Positions 7,201-9,246 of a stretch of 9,246 nucleotides of DNA are shown piece after piece. The notes beneath the pieces were generated by a model. That model was not told the origin of the DNA. It worked only from the letters and a program-made list of their open reading frames with translations, and ran no database searches. Within the stretch, counting starts at the first letter, position 1. Each line of letters opens with the position of its first letter. A program made the translations under genes and the position numbers. Source of the stretch: an uncultured Bacilli bacterium (lineage in GTDB: Bacteria; Bacillota_I; Bacilli_A; RF39; UBA660); NCBI GenBank assembly GCA_947630195.1, contig CANRGQ010000051.1, positions 1 through 9,246 of the forward strand, in the 5' to 3' direction.

Positions 7201-8106
7201 ACCTCCGACAATATAATCTTTAGAGGCTAAATTAATATTAGCTAAATCACTAAGAGTTACTTCTTTACCATTAAGATAAAATTTAGATGAAGCATGATAA
7301 TTAGCACATTCTGGACAACTAAATTCTAAACGGACTTTAGCACTATCCGAATTAAAGTTATCAATATTTATTTTATAAGTAATTGTTTGTTTATAAACCT
7401 TTTCTCCATTTTCATTACTTTCACTTCTTACTTTAGAAGGATTTGGAGCCGTAACTGTTGCAGCCTTTGTATAATTTAAAGCTTCTTTCAAAGCACTTAC
7501 GACCAAATTTCTTGAAGCATCCATATTATAACCAGTAGATGGTTCTTTAGTTTCTTCATAAGTTTTTGATCTAATAACTAGATTACCAAATTTCTTTCTT
7601 AAGGAAGAAAGTAAATCTTTAATCTCATTATCATCACTCATATATTTATTAGCCCAATATCTAAATTCATTAGTATAACTTTCAAAATTTTCTCTTGTCG
7701 TATCTTTTAAAGTCCAAAACATTTGATAAACCATCATGGCTTTATATTTAGTACCATAATCAGCATTACTAGTTAAGATAGATATTAAACCAGCATCAAA
7801 AGCATTACTAGTATTATCTTTACTAGTAGGATCTAATATTACTCTTCCACATTGCACTTCACTTGATGAAGAACTACTTCCTTTTTTAGGAGTAATTCCT
7901 GGGTCATGACAATATCCAGTGAATTTTACTCCACTGGAACCACTGAATTCAAATTCGGGTATAGCAGCCCCGCCAAAAGAAGATGAACCATCTCTCCCAC
8001 TATCATAATAAATAGTGATATCATCACATCCTGAGGCTTTAACAACTATAGTCCATAACATCATTGTTAAAGCAACTAAACTTAATACTTTTACAACTTT
8101 TTTCAT
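4225..8106 (-). CDS. Giant secreted Cys-rich surface protein
   Basis: This 1293-aa protein is exported by an N-terminal signal peptide (about 1-24, cleavage likely after VKA). The mature part carries 45 cysteines and five CxxC motifs (264-267, 408-411, 420-423, 704-707, 1080-1083). Residues about 50-215 contain YCHDPG (Cys66), a Ser run (77-82) and a helical VYQMFW stretch (Gln128), loosely like a Gram-positive thioester domain. Residues about 238-345 look like a beta-sandwich module with CPEC and a later Cys321. Residues 378-456 are dense in Cys. Residues 1001-1083 hold a tandem CC-NG-CP repeat. The C-terminus has neither an LPXTG sortase signal nor a membrane helix, so attachment must come from another protein, plausibly the gene 1 product or the Tad-like machine. 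The ATG overlaps the upstream stop (ATGA) and has AAGGGAG as ribosome site, so the two are probably coupled. Role inferred: surface adhesin or structural fibre. No enzyme motif was recognised. Confidence 0.85.
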   Translation of the reverse strand: MKKVVKVLSLVALTMMLWTIVVKASGCDDITIYYDSGRDGSSSFGGAAIPEFEFSGSSGVKFTGYCHDPGITPKKGSSSSSSEVQCGRVILDPTSKDNTSNAFDAGLISILTSNADYGTKYKAMMVYQMFWTLKDTTRENFESYTNEFRYWANKYMSDDNEIKDLLSSLRKKFGNLVIRSKTYEETKEPSTGYNMDASRNLVVSALKEALNYTKAATVTAPNPSKVRSESNENGEKVYKQTITYKINIDNFNSDSAKVRLEFSCPECANYHASSKFYLNGKEVTLSDLANINLASKDYIVGGTGVVEFKIEFSANAKDYLCEDIDYTLKVLYYDESISVVAYDVSEMPNHNTDVQSFYIVAESNNERTLTLKDTVSMCTANCKDVQEMCNNGDSRACDIFKEKYHNECVFCSTSLPTVECKTCEVGEQGFDIVEGYNVDATTCKTPTKEDLNIRACIANDEAIDSAGNSYKENDLSRVSSYVNVYCKEDFHFNMPGTISVNSGSYFVLRADIDGTKQCYTNQITDAGLDGKVVEAAKESVENYEKYKNILNQIDAYNKGLQSDKTAVGYHVEVDKTTEGCEDKKIMAGCTDGGPSDNTGACWDANKQAYSNQKVYNYRGKVVLVSDLTECTWGSPGSCKTTPAGATEDLVVGEWVGCGKYSSAYDDGTISAETLGDEYINNLTNQLGSIEIHTGTRDPGLAQKCPSCGGTYTYTTATGATGEVAVGTGPIYDYVTEFNSASGYVGGTFSGHGLGSLINPRPFEDGWKMAYQFAPEMYFWYQEDYMKDVLTDQLTFREPLDIETDPHLKLCVGDVTDDYENCNGSEANWKTEHKEGDTYTTKNIWACDLDGCRWFSYIQSKVTYSKASLEAKAKFVTPTQFYAIYPTPGIVTAKQGVDVTNGSPLENGLPVSLNATNGAKSYLLWVKDLGEYYDHYELGRIWGNEKSVLPTALKESSACLTENSALQYEKNVGTYYHGDGIYSCEYDVNICDASCKAPIIDESGRYTYTNDNGVFKSKVDKATYEADCCPNGKCPTEVINKCAIGKDEAGNLVYYDDKGNVVNKEVYEAKCCKNGNCPVECKNCLYNGKDLMVDYHQVTNENINPTDREMGQNWNWDDNIDSALELKAYVTTKEIEESGNSVFDIDFNNPKEDGDFAMQVKMDGQLISKIRTWNKKPENENYLSNTLECYDLEDSKTDRVYKNVYCYSTFIDYLLSEEDSAKKIKFAGVGLNRPTSKSERKANSSNYFTNWISVNASDWGITDKIALDYTSHFGKEYNLETGVQIDYHVGPSWK
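4876..5106 (-). repeat. Tandem Cys-rich protein repeat inside the giant surface gene
   Basis: Two diverged copies encode residues 1001-1034 and 1047-1077 of the giant protein. Each shows an ExG...Y..D.G lead, then a YEA-x-CC-x-NG-x-CP end, about 43-46 residues apart with a 3-residue length difference. The match is at protein level. The linker carries a further Cys (1041) and the second copy is followed by CKNC (1080-1083). Confidence 0.7.
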
Positions 8107-8807
8107 ATTCCAAGCTCCCTTTGTTTTTTAGTTTTCTTTAGGTATACGAATACTCCTACACCTACACCGATAACTCCGGCAGCCCCTATTATATACCATT
8201 TATTCTTATTAATAAACTCTAAAATTCCTTTTTTATCTTCTTTTTCTTCTACTTTTTCCCCATCTTTATTAACTGTCCCATTAATATATCCTTCAACTTT
8301 ACTTACAAATTCACTTTCATCAACAGTTTCCACAGATATATATTTTTGACATAGATAGAAATCAGGAATTTCTTCACATATAGCTCTATTATAATAGCCA
8401 TTATACTTTGGCATTGTAAAACGACTTGTCTTTAATAAGTCTCCACTACAAGCTGTTCCACTTTCGGCATATACTTTAACCGTAAAATTAGCAATATCTT
8501 CCGTCTTAGTCCAAATTATATCTACATTACCATCAGTAGTATCAGAGTAATGATATATTTTAGAACCATCTTCAACATTGTTAGATAATTCAACATAAGT
8601 TTCATTGGTTACATTTAATATATGAATAACAAAATATTCGACATAACTAACTCCATCTTCATATTCAATTCGGTCTGTTTTTAATTCATAATTTGTTCTT
8701 ACATTGGCAGCCTTACTATTTAAATTAAGTTGATCTTGATAAGAACATTCTGCCCATACAAATAATGGCATTATTAATAAAATTAGTATAATAACTATCT
8801 TCTTCAC
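8103..8807 (-). CDS. Exported protein with C-terminal membrane anchor, first gene of operon
   Basis: This 234-aa protein has an N-terminal signal peptide (about 1-19, cleavage likely after VWA), an extracytoplasmic domain (about 20-200) with four cysteines (21, 120, 144, 153), a charged linker (about 180-195), a Gly/Val-rich membrane helix (about 204-223) and a basic cytoplasmic tail KKTKKQR. It is therefore a type I membrane protein. There is no lipobox (the residue before Cys21 is Glu) and no LPXTG motif. The segment PKYNGYYNRAIC followed by C153 is its most distinctive part. The start is GTG at 8807, chosen because a long anti-16S match lies 8 bases upstream and no better in-frame codon precedes it. 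The TGA stop overlaps the ATG of the giant Cys-rich protein, suggesting roughly equal synthesis and a physical partnership, for example as membrane anchor or chaperone (inference). I do not recognise a named family. Confidence 0.8.
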   Translation of the reverse strand: MKKIVIILILLIMPLFVWAECSYQDQLNLNSKAANVRTNYELKTDRIEYEDGVSYVEYFVIHILNVTNETYVELSNNVEDGSKIYHYSDTTDGNVDIIWTKTEDIANFTVKVYAESGTACSGDLLKTSRFTMPKYNGYYNRAICEEIPDFYLCQKYISVETVDESEFVSKVEGYINGTVNKDGEKVEEKEDKKGILEFINKNKWYIIGAAGVIGVGVGVFVYLKKTKKQRELGI

Positions 8808-8815
8808 AAGAAAAG

Positions 8816-8829
8816 CACCCTACTTTCTA
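8816..8829 (-). promoter_or_regulatory. Ribosome binding site for the GTG-started first gene
   Basis: TAGAAAGTAGGGTG on the minus strand closely parallels the complement of the Firmicute 16S rRNA 3' end (TAGAAAGGAGGTG) and ends 8 bases before the GTG at 8807. It is an unusually long match that supports the non-ATG start. Confidence 0.6.
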
Positions 8830-8839
8830 ATCTATATTG

Positions 8840-8868
8840 ATTTTATCATATTGTGAAGTTATTATCAA
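8840..8868 (-). promoter_or_regulatory. Sigma-A-type promoter of the Tad-like operon
   Basis: On the minus strand the -35 TTGATA (8868-8863) and -10 TAAAAT (8845-8840) are separated by exactly 17 bases, each with five of six consensus matches. The expected start near 8833 leaves a leader of about 25 bases, enough for the ribosome site and little else. No riboswitch or attenuator fits in that space. Confidence 0.7.
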
Positions 8869-8869
8869 G

Positions 8870-8881
8870 TTAAGTGCTTAA
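8870..8881. promoter_or_regulatory. Small palindrome next to the operon -35 box
   Basis: TTAAG-TG-CTTAA is a 5-bp inverted repeat ending 1 base upstream of the minus-strand -35 element. It could be an operator half-site pair, but in such A+T-rich DNA a short palindrome can easily be chance. Confidence 0.2.
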
Positions 8882-8958
8882 TTTTCCTCAAAATATTTTT
8901 GAATTATTTTCGAAATTAAAGAATAAAATTAATTAAAGAAAAAATTTGAATTTTTTTA

Positions 8959-8987
8959 TTGCATTATTCGCAAAAATTTGTTATTAT
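8959..8987 (+). promoter_or_regulatory. Promoter of the tRNA-Gly gene
   Basis: TTGCAT (8959-8964) and TATTAT (8982-8987) are spaced by 17 bases, with a TG one base before the -10 (extended -10). The A- and T-tracts at about 8936-8957 resemble an UP element. The expected start is within a few bases of the tRNA 5' end at 8997, so the precursor has almost no leader. Confidence 0.7.
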
Positions 8988-8996
8988 TTTCTATAT

Positions 8997-9071
8997 GCAG
9001 GTGTAGTACAGCGGTTAGTATACGACCTTGCCAAGGTTGGGACGGCGGTTCGATTCCGCTCACTTGCTCCA
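8997..9071 (+). tRNA. tRNA-Gly (anticodon GCC)
   Basis: A complete cloverleaf of 75 bases. The acceptor GCAGGTG pairs with CACTTGC (one G.U); the D-stem is GTAC/GTAT; the anticodon stem CGACC/GGTTG holds the loop TTGCCAA with GCC at 9030-9032; and the T-arm GGCGG-TTCGATT-CCGCT carries the invariant TTCGA. The discriminator is U, typical of bacterial tRNA-Gly, and the terminal CCA is encoded (9069-9071). It reads GGC and GGU codons. It has its own promoter and terminator and is divergent from the Tad-like operon. Confidence 0.97.
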
Positions 9072-9084
9072 ATATGATAGGAAA

Positions 9085-9106
9085 CTCGAACTTTTAAGAT
9101 TTCGAG
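9085..9106 (+). other. Hairpin in the tRNA 3' trailer
   Basis: CTCGAA (9085-9090) and TTCGAG (9101-9106) form a 6-bp stem with a 10-base loop between the tRNA CCA end and the terminator. It has no T-run, so it is not itself a terminator. It may shield or position the trailer for 3' processing. Confidence 0.35.
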
Positions 9107-9116
9107 AGTAATAAAT

Positions 9117-9140
9117 GCTAACAGAAATGTTAGTTTTTTT
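9117..9140 (+). terminator. Intrinsic terminator after tRNA-Gly
   Basis: CTAACA (9118-9123), loop GAAA, TGTTAG (9128-9133) and then seven T (9134-9140). A G.U pair can extend the stem by one. It lies 46 bases after the tRNA and 33 bases before the next coding frame, separating the two transcripts. Confidence 0.75.
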
Positions 9141-9173
9141 GTTATCTAAATTTAGAAAGTGAGAGTGATATGT

Positions 9174-9246
9174 ATGTTAACAATAGAAACTAAAGAATTA
9201 GAAATAAGTGATGAATTAAAAAGAAAGGTTGAAATGATATGTAAGT
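9174..9246 (+). CDS. Start of an unidentified gene, cut by the window edge
   Basis: An ATG at 9174 opens a frame with no stop to the window end: 24 codons, beginning MLTIETKELEISDELKRK, charged and probably helical. A purine-rich GAAAGTGAGAGTGAT stretch (about 9156-9170) upstream is a plausible ribosome site. An ATG at 9170 in another frame reaches a stop after seven codons. Only the N-terminus is present, so no function is offered. No separate promoter was identified after the terminator at 9140. Confidence 0.5.
   Translation, partial: MLTIETKELEISDELKRKVEMICK

Noticed and set aside
4225..8106. Frameshift or gene fusion in the giant gene
   Set aside because: The frame is uninterrupted, with steady codon use and composition from signal peptide to stop, so nothing suggests joined or broken genes.
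8103..8807. Lipoprotein or sortase-anchored reading of the 234-aa protein
   Set aside because: The residue before Cys21 is Glu, which does not fit a lipobox, and there is no LPXTG-like motif before the C-terminal helix; a plain type I membrane anchor fits better.

Overview
The window is A+T-rich and reads as a Bacillota/Bacilli-type genome, plausibly a gut RF39/Mycoplasmatota-like lineage (inference). The reasons are strong AGGAGG-type Shine-Dalgarno sites, sigma-A-type promoters, codons ending in A/T and exported proteins without any outer-membrane component. Trp is encoded by TGG, and a TGA is used as a real stop inside an ATGA gene overlap. This argues for genetic code 11 and against a code-4 mycoplasma.

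Almost the whole window (about 99 to 8868) is one minus-strand transcription unit with visible ends. It starts at a TTGATA-N17-TAAAAT promoter (8840-8868) and stops at an intrinsic terminator 12 bases after the last gene (99-127). In transcription order the seven genes are: (1) a 234-aa exported protein with a C-terminal membrane anchor; (2) a 1293-aa secreted Cys-rich giant, translationally coupled to gene 1; (3) a 134-aa protein with one N-terminal membrane helix, a pseudopilin-like candidate; (4) a CpaB/RcpC-like SAF-domain protein; (5) a CpaF/TadA-type secretion ATPase; (6) a TadB-like platform protein; (7) a TadC-like platform protein. Gaps are 35 bases or less and several junctions overlap.

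Genes 4-7 are the recognisable core of a Tad/Flp-type (type II secretion/type IV pilus superfamily) machine. No canonical Flp pilin, prepilin peptidase or secretin lies in the operon. The best reading is a pared-down, single-membrane Tad-like assembly or secretion apparatus dedicated to displaying or exporting the giant protein encoded with it. That protein has 45 cysteines, five CxxC motifs, a tandem CC-NG-CP repeat and an N-terminal arrangement that loosely recalls Gram-positive thioester adhesins. The link between machine and cargo is inferred from operon structure.

Right of the operon is a 189-base A+T-rich divergent intergenic region. A second, plus-strand promoter (TTGCAT-N17-TATTAT) drives a tRNA-Gly(GCC) gene with encoded CCA (8997-9071), followed by a trailer hairpin and an intrinsic terminator (9117-9140). 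A new plus-strand coding frame opens at 9174 and runs off the window. At the left edge (1-38) an A+T-rich inverted repeat with a plus-strand T-rich tail may end a convergent gene outside the window.
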